The notes under the pieces are model-generated. The model made no database searches. It was not told the origin of the DNA and saw only the letters and a list, made by a program, of their open reading frames with translations. From Mycobacterium sp. OAS707 (GTDB lineage: Bacteria > Actinomycetota > Actinomycetes > Mycobacteriales > Mycobacteriaceae), in contig NZ_JADBDS010000002.1 of assembly GCF_014873705.1 (NCBI RefSeq), positions 372,001 to 436,000 of the forward strand: 64,000 nt of DNA, read 5' to 3'. How positions within the stretch are numbered: the first letter of the stretch is position 1; each line of letters begins with the position of its first letter. Positions 25,833-33,058 of the stretch are shown one piece after another. Both the position numbers and the translations under genes were made by a program.

Positions 25833-26468
25833 GTGCCTGATTCATTCACCGCGACGGGTCAGCAGCTTCATCGCCAACTCGGCCAAATGCTCGCCGCCCC
25901 CGTCCTGCGCGGCGACAACGATCCGCTCGAACGGGTCCGGGCAGCACACGAGGTTCAGGACCGGGCGGAGGCGTTGCTGGCCGCGGCCGTCCAGCACGCA
26001 CGAGAGGCAGGCCGAACGTGGCAGGAGATCGGCGACGTGCTCGGGGTATCGCGTCAGGCCGTCTTCCAGCGTTACGGCAAACCCATCGATCCGCGAACCG
26101 GAGAAGTCATGAATACAAGCCCACTTCCTGGAGCCGACCAACTCGCGACGAGTGTCATCGATGATCTCGCTGCGGGCCGGTGGCCTGCTGTCAGCGCACG
26201 CTTCGACGCCACGATGCGCGAACGGCTCACCGACGAAGGGCTCGCCGAGGCATGGGCTCATATTGCGGGATTGGCTGGTGCCTACGAGAGCCACGGCGAC
26301 ACCGACGTCGTGCGCGCCGGCGACTTCACCATCACCAACACGCCATTGATGTTCGAGGCTGGTGATTTCGTCGCCCGCATCACTTTCCGTGACGATCGGA
26401 CAATTGCCGGGCTGTACATTCTCAACCCCGATGTTGCCGGCGGCGCTGGTGGACCCGGCGCTAAGTGA
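25833..26468 (+). CDS. HTH protein with C-terminal DUF3887-like domain
   Basis: A 211-residue protein. Residues 35-85 include the HTH-like 'RTWQEIGDVLGVSRQAVFQRYG', the motif shared with sigma-70 region 4 and small transcription factors. Residues about 98-200 ('LATSVIDDLAAGRWPAVSARFDATMRERLTDEGLAEAW' to 'FRDDRTIAGLYIL') resemble the DUF3887 / NTF2-like region, possibly a ligand-binding domain. The GTG start at 25833 follows two GTCAA palindromes directly, suggesting self-regulation and perhaps a leaderless transcript. Confidence 0.78.
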   Translation: MPDSFTATGQQLHRQLGQMLAAPVLRGDNDPLERVRAAHEVQDRAEALLAAAVQHAREAGRTWQEIGDVLGVSRQAVFQRYGKPIDPRTGEVMNTSPLPGADQLATSVIDDLAAGRWPAVSARFDATMRERLTDEGLAEAWAHIAGLAGAYESHGDTDVVRAGDFTITNTPLMFEAGDFVARITFRDDRTIAGLYILNPDVAGGAGGPGAK

Positions 26469-26483
26469 GTCCGGGTGAGTCAC

Positions 26484-26840
26484 TCAGTATTTCACTCGGA
26501 AGTTGCCGACCAGTTGGATCTTGTTGTTGTCGGGGTCGGTCACTGGGCAGAGTCGTACCCCTTTGTTGGCGGTGATGATTTCAGCCGCGTTGATCCCCAA
26601 CTCGCGGAGTTCCCTAGCCCCGTCATCGATGTCGGACACGGCGAGGTTGAGCATTCCGTTGCCGGCACGCTGAGGATCCTCGGTGACCTGCACCCAGCCG
26701 CCGTTGGTGACCTGCCATTCGATGAGGTTTGGCATCGGATTGTTGTCAGGTTCGCGGCCGAATAGCTTTGTGTACCAGGATTTGCCGACCTCGATGTCGC
26801 TCACCGCGACGACTGCCAGCACGTAATCGACGTGAGCCAT
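26484..26840 (-). CDS. VOC / glyoxalase-fold protein
   Basis: A 118-residue single-domain vicinal oxygen chelate protein: 'VLAVVAVSDIEVGKSWYTKLFGREPDNN', then 'NLAVSDIDDGARELRELGI' and 'VTDPDNNKIQLVGNFR'. The usual metal Glu/His positions are not obvious by eye. Third gene of an ArsR-SRPBCC-VOC operon (27624 to 26484) with a 2-bp gap from the preceding gene. Likely a binding or isomerase-type enzyme for a small xenobiotic or aldehyde, not assignable further. Confidence 0.8.
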   Translation of the reverse strand: MAHVDYVLAVVAVSDIEVGKSWYTKLFGREPDNNPMPNLIEWQVTNGGWVQVTEDPQRAGNGMLNLAVSDIDDGARELRELGINAAEIITANKGVRLCPVTDPDNNKIQLVGNFRVKY

Positions 26841-26842
26841 GA

Positions 26843-27292
26843 TCAGTTCTCCTTAGCGGTTGTGGTGAACTCCGCGGCCAGGGCGTCCAGTTGCTCGGCG
26901 GTTCCGTGCTCACGCCATGCCGGTTGCTCTTGGTCGGGGAGGTAGATGCCGTGCTCGGTCAGCACGAGCAGAGTGCCGGCGTCTTCTTCTCGGAATTCGA
27001 CGCTGGTGACCGAGACTGTGGACAGCCGGTCTCCGGTATGCAGGGTCGACGTCGTGAGAATCCGTTCATTGGTTGCGATCTCGGCGTAGCGCGCCTCGTA
27101 GATCAGCGGGCGGCCCTGCGGGTCGAATCCCTTGACGGTCTCGAGGCCGCCGACCGTGAAGTCTTGCGAGTGTTCTGCTCCTTGGGCCATCCATCGCTTG
27201 CGTGCCTCCGGATTTCCCCACGCTTCAAATACTTGCTCGATCGGGGCGGGGTAGCGGCGTTACAGCGTGAACGTCGAGTGCGTTACTTCCAT
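26843..27292 (-). pseudogene. AHSA1/SRPBCC gene interrupted by an early in-frame stop
   Basis: The gene begins with ATG 27292, 2 bp after the ArsR stop (TGATCATG), and reads MEVTHSTFTL then TAA (codon 11, at 27262-27260), then continues in the same frame as RRYPAPIEQVFEAWGNPEARKRWMAQGAEHSQDFTVGG to a stop at 26843. The post-stop sequence is a normal SRPBCC/AHSA1 domain ('RPLIYEARYAEIATNERILTTSTLHTGDRLSTVSVT'). Family members usually have Glu or similar where the TAA is ('TLERTY'), so one GAA-to-TAA change explains it. A truncated protein from ATG 27190 (115 aa) would lack the first strand and helix. Confidence 0.8.
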
Positions 27293-27294
27293 GA

Positions 27295-27624
27295 TCACTT
27301 TCCCTTCAGGTAGTCGTCGAGTTGATCAAGTTGCCGTTCCCATTCCGTGCGTTGACTGCTGAGCCAGCGTTCGGCGTCACGCAGCGCCTTCGGTTCGATC
27401 CGGCAACTGCGTACTCGGCCGACTTTCTCGGTGACGATGACGCCCGCGTCTTCCAGGACGTTGAGGTGCTGCATGACCGCAGGCAGGGACATCGCGAGGG
27501 GTTGGGCCAATGCCTTGACCGGCGCCGGCCGTTCGACAAGACGTTCCACGATCGCCCGACGGGTCGGGTCGGCAAGCGCATGAAAAATGCGGCCGACCTG
27601 GTCAAACCCGGATTGGTTAGGCAC
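27295..27624 (-). CDS. ArsR-family transcriptional regulator
   Basis: A 109-residue winged-helix repressor: 'VGRIFHALADPTRRAIVERLVERPAPVKALAQPLAMSLPAVMQHLNVLEDAGVIVTEKVGRVRSCRIEP'. It lacks the classic metal-binding ELCVCDL motif, as is usual for the ArsR-AHSA1 type of pair whose signal is not a metal. The GTG start at 27624 places the frame 7-10 bp after a weak -10, so a leaderless transcript is possible. First gene of the operon with the interrupted SRPBCC gene and the VOC gene. Confidence 0.87.
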   Translation of the reverse strand: MPNQSGFDQVGRIFHALADPTRRAIVERLVERPAPVKALAQPLAMSLPAVMQHLNVLEDAGVIVTEKVGRVRSCRIEPKALRDAERWLSSQRTEWERQLDQLDDYLKGK

Positions 27625-27673
27625 ATGCTTAACTATTGTCGGCGATCGGAAGAAAGTCAAGCATTTACTTAAC
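27616..27673 (-). promoter_or_regulatory. ArsR promoter with two GTTAAG-type operator candidates
   Basis: On the minus strand two 18-bp imperfect palindromes both begin GTTAAG: one at 27656-27673 (arms GTTAAG/CTTGAC) and one at 27616-27633 (GTTA/TAAC) overlapping the start codon. They lie 40 bp apart centre to centre, about four helical turns. The first includes a -35-like TTGACT (27655-27660), and a weak -10 (AATAGT) lies 17 bp downstream. This layout is what an autoregulating ArsR repressor would use. Confidence 0.5.
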
Positions 27674-27943
27674 CATTCGGGCGAGGTTGGCCAACCACCC
27701 CGGCTGGCGCAATCGCGGCGGATCGTTGCATCCGGCGTGTTTGCCAGGTGCCGAGTGGGGGTACTTGGGAGCAGCGGCGAAAGCGGCAAAAGCCGACTTG
27801 TGCCAAAATCACGTCCGTGTAATTCATCCCCATTGTGGAGAACAGTTGGGGATAACCGCTGCGGTCGGTTGAGTAGCGGGCGGCAGCAGCCCGGAGCAGC
27901 GACGCCTTGCAACTGTCGGTGGGATAATTGCTGCGTGGCGCGC

Positions 27944-28615
27944 ATGGAGAAATATGTGCCGGAGTCTGAGACCGGGACGGATGGCGTCGTACCCGGTGAC
28001 CTCGATAAGGCCCTGCTTGGCGGAACGCCGCAGCGGGTGGGGCGGTTCGAATACCGGTATGACACCGACAGTTGGACCTGGTCAGACACGGTTGCCCGGA
28101 TGCATGGCTACGAACCCGGCGAGGTTGTCCCGACGACCGAGCTAGTGCTGCGCCATAAGCATCCCGACGACCTCGTCAGGGTGAAGGCGTTGCTCAAACG
28201 CTCGTCGGCGCCATTCAGCAGCCGTCATCGCATCCGAACCGTCTCCGGCGAGGTCCGCAGCGTCGTAGTCGTGGGCGAGATCGTCACCGACACCAGCGGT
28301 GACGTAGTCGCCACTCGCGGGTTCTACATCGACGTCACAGAGTCGGTTGACGAGGAGTTGCAACGCGAACTCGGGGACAAGCTTGATGTGATTGTGGCCG
28401 ATCGAGCCGTCATCGAGCAGGCCAAGGGCATGTTGATGGCCGTCTACAACGTGGATGCCAACGCGGCGTTCGACATTCTCCGTTGGCGGTCGCAAGAACT
28501 GAACATCAAACTGCACCACGTCGCCAGGGGAGTTGTTGAGAAAGTCCCCGCACTGCTGACTGACTCATCCCGCGGCCCGGTTGACCACTTTTTGATGACG
28601 ATGAACTCCGACTGA
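27944..28615 (+). CDS. PAS-ANTAR protein (RNA-binding antiterminator candidate)
   Basis: A 223-residue protein. A PAS domain covers about 30-130 ('GRFEYRYDTDSWTWSDTVARMHGYEPGEVVP' to 'ATRGFYIDVTE'), and the C-terminal about 140-205 is an ANTAR domain ('LDVIVADRAVIEQAKGMLMAVYNVDANAAFDILRWRSQELNIKLHHVARGVV'), the module that binds dual-hexaloop RNA in actinobacterial antiterminators. The PAS part may sense a ligand and switch RNA binding. ATG 27944 was chosen; GTG 27935 is an in-frame alternative. No histidine-kinase partner is adjacent. Confidence 0.88.
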   Translation: MEKYVPESETGTDGVVPGDLDKALLGGTPQRVGRFEYRYDTDSWTWSDTVARMHGYEPGEVVPTTELVLRHKHPDDLVRVKALLKRSSAPFSSRHRIRTVSGEVRSVVVVGEIVTDTSGDVVATRGFYIDVTESVDEELQRELGDKLDVIVADRAVIEQAKGMLMAVYNVDANAAFDILRWRSQELNIKLHHVARGVVEKVPALLTDSSRGPVDHFLMTMNSD

Positions 28616-28782
28616 CTGATTTGAGTTTGACGCTGCAGTTGGTGGGGCAGGCTGTCCGCAGCGTCGGCGCTGTCGGTAGGTCACACCAAAGGTCCGGTGC
28701 GAGGCGTTCGGCGGGGTGACCCCTGGTTCAGCAGAGAGCCAGGCTTGTCGTCCGCCGACCTCGTTGACGATGGTTCCCGTGT

Positions 28783-29487
28783 TCACACTTTGTCGGCAGC
28801 AGCGCTGTTTAGGGGTTGGTCGCCCCACCCCACCAGATCGAAGAATGTGATGGGTGGAGAGCCGTTGATCAACTCGTGTAGGTGAGCAGGAAATGAGAAG
28901 GGAGGGGCCTTCATTGGGTTGGCTTGTGCATCTTGAGCGATCAGTCCGGCGATCGCGTAGCCAAGACTGTGACGTGGCCATGTTTGGTGGACCCGTGCTG
29001 CGAAGCCTGGTGGGAGTAGGTGCTTTTCCATCCCGTTGACATCCAGGCTGATGCCGAAATGTGCGACGGCTTGGTTGGGACCGAACCGGTCGGCCAATCC
29101 GACACTCGTGTGCAGAGCGATCGTTTCCCACACCGTGCGAGTTCGACCATCGGAAATCCCGCGCTCGCTGAGGAAGCGCGCCGCAACATCGGCTCCGTCG
29201 ACCTCGAACCGCTGGTCGCCGCGACCGTAGTCGGTGACGCCGAGGTCATGCAGGATGCAGCCGAGGAACACCAGTTCGTCGTCATAGTCGACGTCTCTAC
29301 GCAGGCCTTTAGCGGCTGCCAGTTCGCGGCCGAAAAGGTAACTGCGGACACAGTGGTTGGCGAGGAAATCGGGGGAGACGGCCGACACCAACTGCAGTGC
29401 TGCTGAACAGATTTCGGAGTCCGGGAGGTCCCAGCTGGACGGATTGCGGGGATCGCTTTGAATTGGGCCTTGCTTCAGGTTGCTCAT
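28783..29487 (-). CDS. HD-domain protein (cyanamide hydratase-like)
   Basis: A 234-residue metal-dependent HD-fold hydrolase: first His in 'ANHCVRSYLFGREL', the HD pair 'LGCILHDLGVTDYG', and later 'ETIALHTSVGLADRFGPNQAVAHFGISLDVNG'. The pattern is closest to the HD proteins annotated as cyanamide hydratase-like, not GTP/ppGpp hydrolases. The C-terminus 'SFPAHLHELINGSPPITFFD' is typical of that group. Substrate unknown. ATG at 29487. Monocistronic, with a 323-bp non-coding stretch upstream. Confidence 0.83.
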   Translation of the reverse strand: MSNLKQGPIQSDPRNPSSWDLPDSEICSAALQLVSAVSPDFLANHCVRSYLFGRELAAAKGLRRDVDYDDELVFLGCILHDLGVTDYGRGDQRFEVDGADVAARFLSERGISDGRTRTVWETIALHTSVGLADRFGPNQAVAHFGISLDVNGMEKHLLPPGFAARVHQTWPRHSLGYAIAGLIAQDAQANPMKAPPFSFPAHLHELINGSPPITFFDLVGWGDQPLNSAAADKV

Positions 29488-29810
29488 ACCGACACATTTC
29501 CGAAACGCGACCGGGTGGACTAGTGGCTAAATGGTCATCATGCGCACGATTTCGGACATACCGGGCAACTTCACCGACTCACTTAGCGTGACAGCGCAAC
29601 GGGCGCCGGACCTCAGTTGTGGATGACATGGTTTCACACGATTGCGGAAACCTCGGCCCGCGTGGGTTGCTATGACGTTAATGCGGCGAGCGGCATGCGG
29701 TTTGGCTTCCGCGCGGCGGCCCGGCGCGGATCTGGTCGGGGCGGGATGACGCCGACTGCTGCTGTGGGTTGTTGAAGGGTGCGCGCCTACGGGAATTGAG
29801 CGACCGTGTC
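29488..29810. other. Intergenic stretch without a supported gene
   Basis: 323 bp between the HD gene and the CPCC gene. Open frames exist on both strands but none has a ribosome site or protein-like composition. A 6-bp inverted repeat GGTTTC/GAAACC lies at 29630-29635 and 29647-29652. The downstream HD gene's promoter should lie near 29490-29560 on the minus strand. Confidence 0.5.
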
Positions 29811-30482
29811 TTAATTGGGCGGAGCTAGGTCGAACGCGCGGCTCGTCCAACCGTGCGTCGGCTCGGAGACCTCGCGACCATCATCTGACAAGACAAACGT
29901 ACGCACACGCCGATACCGTTGCGGCGGATCGTGAAAGGGCAACAGATCATCGCGGCGCGGGTCCGAGCTGCCGTAGGTAAGGAAGTTGGCGCGGCCCTGT
30001 GTCAGGCTCACGTCGTGGTTGGGTCCGCCGACTGTCTCGGCGTCGTCGTTGTCCGTGCCGTCGTCCTCCCACCAACAGACGTGGCATATGTCGCTGCACC
30101 CGCGCGCGTCCAGCGTCGCGTAGCCACAGCATGGGCACGCTTCGGCAGCCGGTGGCTCTCCGACGACCTCATCTACTGCGTCTACTGCGATTCCCAGTGT
30201 TCGCGCGTAGTCGCGCAGGAAGTCGTTGGTTGTGAGCCGATAGCGGGTGCGAAGCCACATCAGCAGCGCGCCGTCGTAGCGTGACGAGGAGGCCGGATGT
30301 TGCAACTCGCCCTCTTCGAGCTCTCGGCGAACGTCGTGGGACAGCGCAGACCAGGCGGAGTCCTCGCTCCAGTTCTCACCGCAGATCGTTTCGAGCTGCT
30401 CTTGGCGTTCGGCGGCGCTCAACCCGCCGAGCTCGATCTGGGCGATGTGCTCGATGATTGCATCCCTGGCGATGGTTCTCAT
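29811..30482 (-). CDS. CPCC-type cysteine-rich protein
   Basis: A 223-residue protein with a CPCC domain near the C-terminal half: 'EACPCCGYATLDARGCSDICHVCWWEDDGTDNDDAETVGGPNHDVSLTQGRANF', in which CPCC plus CxxC give a probable zinc site. The N-terminal about 120 residues are helical and acidic without a named family. Such CPCC proteins are often next to mobile or toxin-immunity genes. ATG 30482. Its upstream neighbour, 2 bp away, is a broken IS256 transposase, so the gene may have arrived with it. Confidence 0.8.
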   Translation of the reverse strand: MRTIARDAIIEHIAQIELGGLSAAERQEQLETICGENWSEDSAWSALSHDVRRELEEGELQHPASSSRYDGALLMWLRTRYRLTTNDFLRDYARTLGIAVDAVDEVVGEPPAAEACPCCGYATLDARGCSDICHVCWWEDDGTDNDDAETVGGPNHDVSLTQGRANFLTYGSSDPRRDDLLPFHDPPQRYRRVRTFVLSDDGREVSEPTHGWTSRAFDLAPPN

Positions 30483-30484
30483 AT

Positions 30485-30824
30485 CTAGGCGACATCTGTT
30501 TCGGCTGATTCCCCCGGCGCGGTGGGTGTGATGTCAACTGGGCGTCCGAGGAGCTTGCCTTTGTGGAATATCGCACCGGCGCGGACCAGGGCGACCAGGT
30601 GCGGTGCGTTCACTGCACGCCACCGGGTTTGCGCAGTCTCAATCGGCTTGTAGGCCATAGCGATTCCCGCTGCACGGGCGTAACGCCGCTGCCAACATCG
30701 CCCTAGCGCCATCGCGGACGATCTCGTCAAGCAGCGACCGGCCGTCGTCAGTGTTGCCTTTGGACCGATCCACATCATGAACTACCGTATCGAGATCATC
30801 CTCGGGAAGGTGCGCCTCTTTCAC
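30485..30824 (-). pseudogene. Internally deleted IS256-family transposase remnant
   Basis: Two frames on the minus strand carry the two ends of an IS256-family (DDE) transposase. The first, starting at 30824, contains the N-terminal 'TVVHDVDRSKGNTDDGRSLLDEIVRDGARAMLAAAL'. The second, ending at 30485, contains the C-terminal 'PIETAQTRWRAVNAPHLVALVRAGAIFHKGKL'. The join lies near 30660-30685 with a frame change; the roughly 1 kb catalytic middle is absent. Intact family members are about 400-430 aa. No terminal inverted repeats are obvious. Non-functional fossil. Confidence 0.75.
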
Positions 30825-30874
30825 ATCATCCCACCCCGCGGGTCATCCACAACATCTGATCATTGCTCCGGACC

Positions 30875-31972
30875 TCATCGCCTAGCTCTGTCTTCGAGTT
30901 TCGAGGTCAGGCCGAAAGTCTCGACGAGTGTCAGCCAATCCGCGGCCGAGACCCAATATGCGGGTGGTTCTTGCCAATCCAGCGTTCCGACGCGCCATGC
31001 AAAGCGATCCGAACTCTCGCGCGGGACCCGCCCCCAACCCAGGCCGCGGGCAACGGGACATCCGATGCTCAGCATCTCCATATCTGGAATGCGCAGCACC
31101 AGCGCGACCCGGGGAAAGCGGCTACCCTTCTCGCCTTCTCGAAAGATCCAGTGTGCCGCTTGTGCCCTCACCTGGCCGAGCCGAGCCGAGCCGACAGAAG
31201 CACTGTTGTTGAGGTGAATCACCGAAATCGCATCTCTGCCGACGTCGACGGCAATTCTTGGGCTCGGTAGCGAGGCACTGAACCCGTACGCCGATCTTGG
31301 AATCAGCAGACACCTCGTGGGCACCTCGGGTTCAGGCGTTCGCGCATCCGGCCAATATCGCGGGCCGATCATCGCGAGAAGTGCTTCGAAATCTTCAGGC
31401 CACATCCATGCTTGGACACTGTTCGTGGGCGGGGCTTCGCGTCCTGTTCGCGCAGCCATGCGGTGATCCCGTCCGCCGAGAACAAAGCTCTGGGCGTCGC
31501 GCCACAGGTGAAGCGCGGTACCCGCCCTCATGCCGCTCCAGAAATCCCATGGGCCCAGCTGCGCATCGCCGAATGAGAGAACTTTTCCGCGATTGGGAGT
31601 GATGGTCAGTTGGTCCCCGGTCACCGAAATGACAATGTTCCGGCGAGGCGCTCGCCCGACGAGGTCGGGGAAGCCGAAATAGAGCACACACCCGCCGACC
31701 GCCCAGATGCCGATGGAGATTGCCAAGCTCGCATTCGCGTAGGTGTGGGGGACCACGGCATGCACAGCGACCGGCAACAACATCGACACCGCCCACATCC
31801 CGAAAACGAAAGCCACCATACGCCCGGAGCCCGCCGGGGCAGCGAATGCCAGGAACCGGGCGGACGTAGGCGCGACGTCGGGGCTAGCGGATGGCAGATC
31901 TGTACCGCGCCGCCCGTCAGCAAGCTGATGCTCGAGGTCGGCGATGCGTTTCTCGGAGTCGTCCGCGTCCAT
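30875..31972 (-). CDS. Two-TM membrane protein of the NHL lipoprotein operon
   Basis: A 365-residue protein: polar N-terminus (1-40, SEKRIADLEHQLAD), two membrane helices (about 52-75 and 82-100), then a long soluble C-terminal domain with beta-rich PH-like periodicity ('NIVISVTGDQLTITPNRGKVLSFGDAQLGPWDFWSG', later 'AISVIHLNNSASVGSARLGQVRAQAAHWIF'). No catalytic motif. ATG 31972 overlaps the preceding small gene's TGA (TGATG), so the two are coupled. Function unknown; context suggests an envelope role. Confidence 0.72.
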   Translation of the reverse strand: MDADDSEKRIADLEHQLADGRRGTDLPSASPDVAPTSARFLAFAAPAGSGRMVAFVFGMWAVSMLLPVAVHAVVPHTYANASLAISIGIWAVGGCVLYFGFPDLVGRAPRRNIVISVTGDQLTITPNRGKVLSFGDAQLGPWDFWSGMRAGTALHLWRDAQSFVLGGRDHRMAARTGREAPPTNSVQAWMWPEDFEALLAMIGPRYWPDARTPEPEVPTRCLLIPRSAYGFSASLPSPRIAVDVGRDAISVIHLNNSASVGSARLGQVRAQAAHWIFREGEKGSRFPRVALVLRIPDMEMLSIGCPVARGLGWGRVPRESSDRFAWRVGTLDWQEPPAYWVSAADWLTLVETFGLTSKLEDRARR

Positions 31973-32175
31973 CAAAAAACGGTCCCCTCAACTCGTCCGC
32001 CCTGAACAAAATGGTGCTGGCCACGCATCGAGGGCGATCTAACCAACGCGCCAATCATGAAGATTCCCATGCAAATAACGCCAAGCGATGCCACGGCCGC
32101 GGTAATCCTTAACAAGGGCGAGGCATCAGGGCCCCTTGAGTTCGACGATGCGGTGGTTGCCGTCGTCGACGACAT
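31972..32175 (-). CDS. Small single-TM protein
   Basis: A 67-residue product: Ser/Thr-rich front (1-20), one membrane helix (about 24-46, ITAAVASLGVICMGIFMIGAL), short basic tail. Its start (ATG 32175) overlaps the end of the upstream NHL gene by 50 bp and its TGA overlaps the ATG of the membrane protein gene (TGATG). The helix-plus-tail layout and coupling make it plausible, but the long 5' overlap leaves the start uncertain. Confidence 0.5.
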   Translation of the reverse strand: MSSTTATTASSNSRGPDASPLLRITAAVASLGVICMGIFMIGALVRSPSMRGQHHFVQGGRVEGTVF

Positions 32176-33058
32176 ACACCTCGCCCGCTTCGGTCACCGC
32201 GACGCTGATCGGATGGCTCAGCCCGTCGAACGGCAGCACGGCGGGTTTGTCTGCGCCAGCCGACAGTCTCATTACTTGATTGCGTTGTCCGTCAACCACA
32301 TACACATCGCCAGCGCTATCGACCGCGATATCGCTCACGCTCTGAAGGTCTGTGAAGGGTAGTTCCGTCGGACTGGTCGCCCCTATGGGCAACGCCAGCA
32401 CGCGTTTGCGGTTGTTGTCACCCACATACAGCGTGCCCGCACTGTCGGTCGCCATGCCCCCGAGGCCGTCGATATCCTGAAATGGCAGTACGTGAGGCTG
32501 GGTCGACCCTGGTGCGTCCTTCACCACGTGAACGGGAATACAGCAGCCGCCGCCCGGCACCTCGCCACCGCCGATGACGCCGTATACATTCCCTGCGTCG
32601 TCCAGTGCCAGAATGTCGCCCCGAATACCGATATCGGGCATCGGCAGCACGGTCTGCTGGTCCGAAACGGGCGCCAACTTCACCAGACGACCGTGCAGCG
32701 GCCCGTCGCCGTTGACCCATACCGCGCCGGAGGGCCCAGCGAGCAGAGTGCTGCGCGTAAACGGCAGTGTCTTTTGGGTTTTCGATGCGGCCTCCCACTT
32801 GATCAGCCGGTTGCTCGTCGAGCCTTCGCCCGGCGAGATGTCGGTGACGTACACATTGCCCGCCGAGTCCACCACGACTTTGTCGGGCCGTTCCAGGCCC
32901 GTGAACGGGATCACGCTCTGCGCGGGTGCGGGATCGGGCGCAGGTGTGGGTGCCGAGGCGGACGCGGGTGTAGACGACACCGTCGACGGGGCGCTGCACG
33001 CTGTCGCGCCCAGAGTCCCAACGACGAACACCAAGACCGCCGTGATCACGCGGTGCAT
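32126..33058 (-). CDS. NHL beta-propeller lipoprotein 2
   Basis: A 310-residue lipoprotein: lipobox in 'GTLGATACSAPS' (lipidated Cys at 21), a Ser/Pro/Ala linker (22-48), then repeats of the NHL type ('VVVDSAGNVYVTDISPGEGSTSNRLIKWE', 'MATDSAGTLYVGDNNRKRVLALP', 'IAVDSAGDVYVVDGQRNQVMRLS', 'VAVTEAGEVYVVDDGNHRIVEL') forming a propeller. NHL propellers bind ligands or proteins, as in the PknD sensor. ATG 33058 overlaps the TGA of the upstream NHL gene (TGATG). Confidence 0.86.
   Translation of the reverse strand: MHRVITAVLVFVVGTLGATACSAPSTVSSTPASASAPTPAPDPAPAQSVIPFTGLERPDKVVVDSAGNVYVTDISPGEGSTSNRLIKWEAASKTQKTLPFTRSTLLAGPSGAVWVNGDGPLHGRLVKLAPVSDQQTVLPMPDIGIRGDILALDDAGNVYGVIGGGEVPGGGCCIPVHVVKDAPGSTQPHVLPFQDIDGLGGMATDSAGTLYVGDNNRKRVLALPIGATSPTELPFTDLQSVSDIAVDSAGDVYVVDGQRNQVMRLSAGADKPAVLPFDGLSHPISVAVTEAGEVYVVDDGNHRIVELKGP

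Noticed and set aside
29527..29850. 107-codon minus-strand frame upstream of the HD gene
   Set aside because: Starts within the CPCC gene, no ribosome site, basic composition; no family resemblance.
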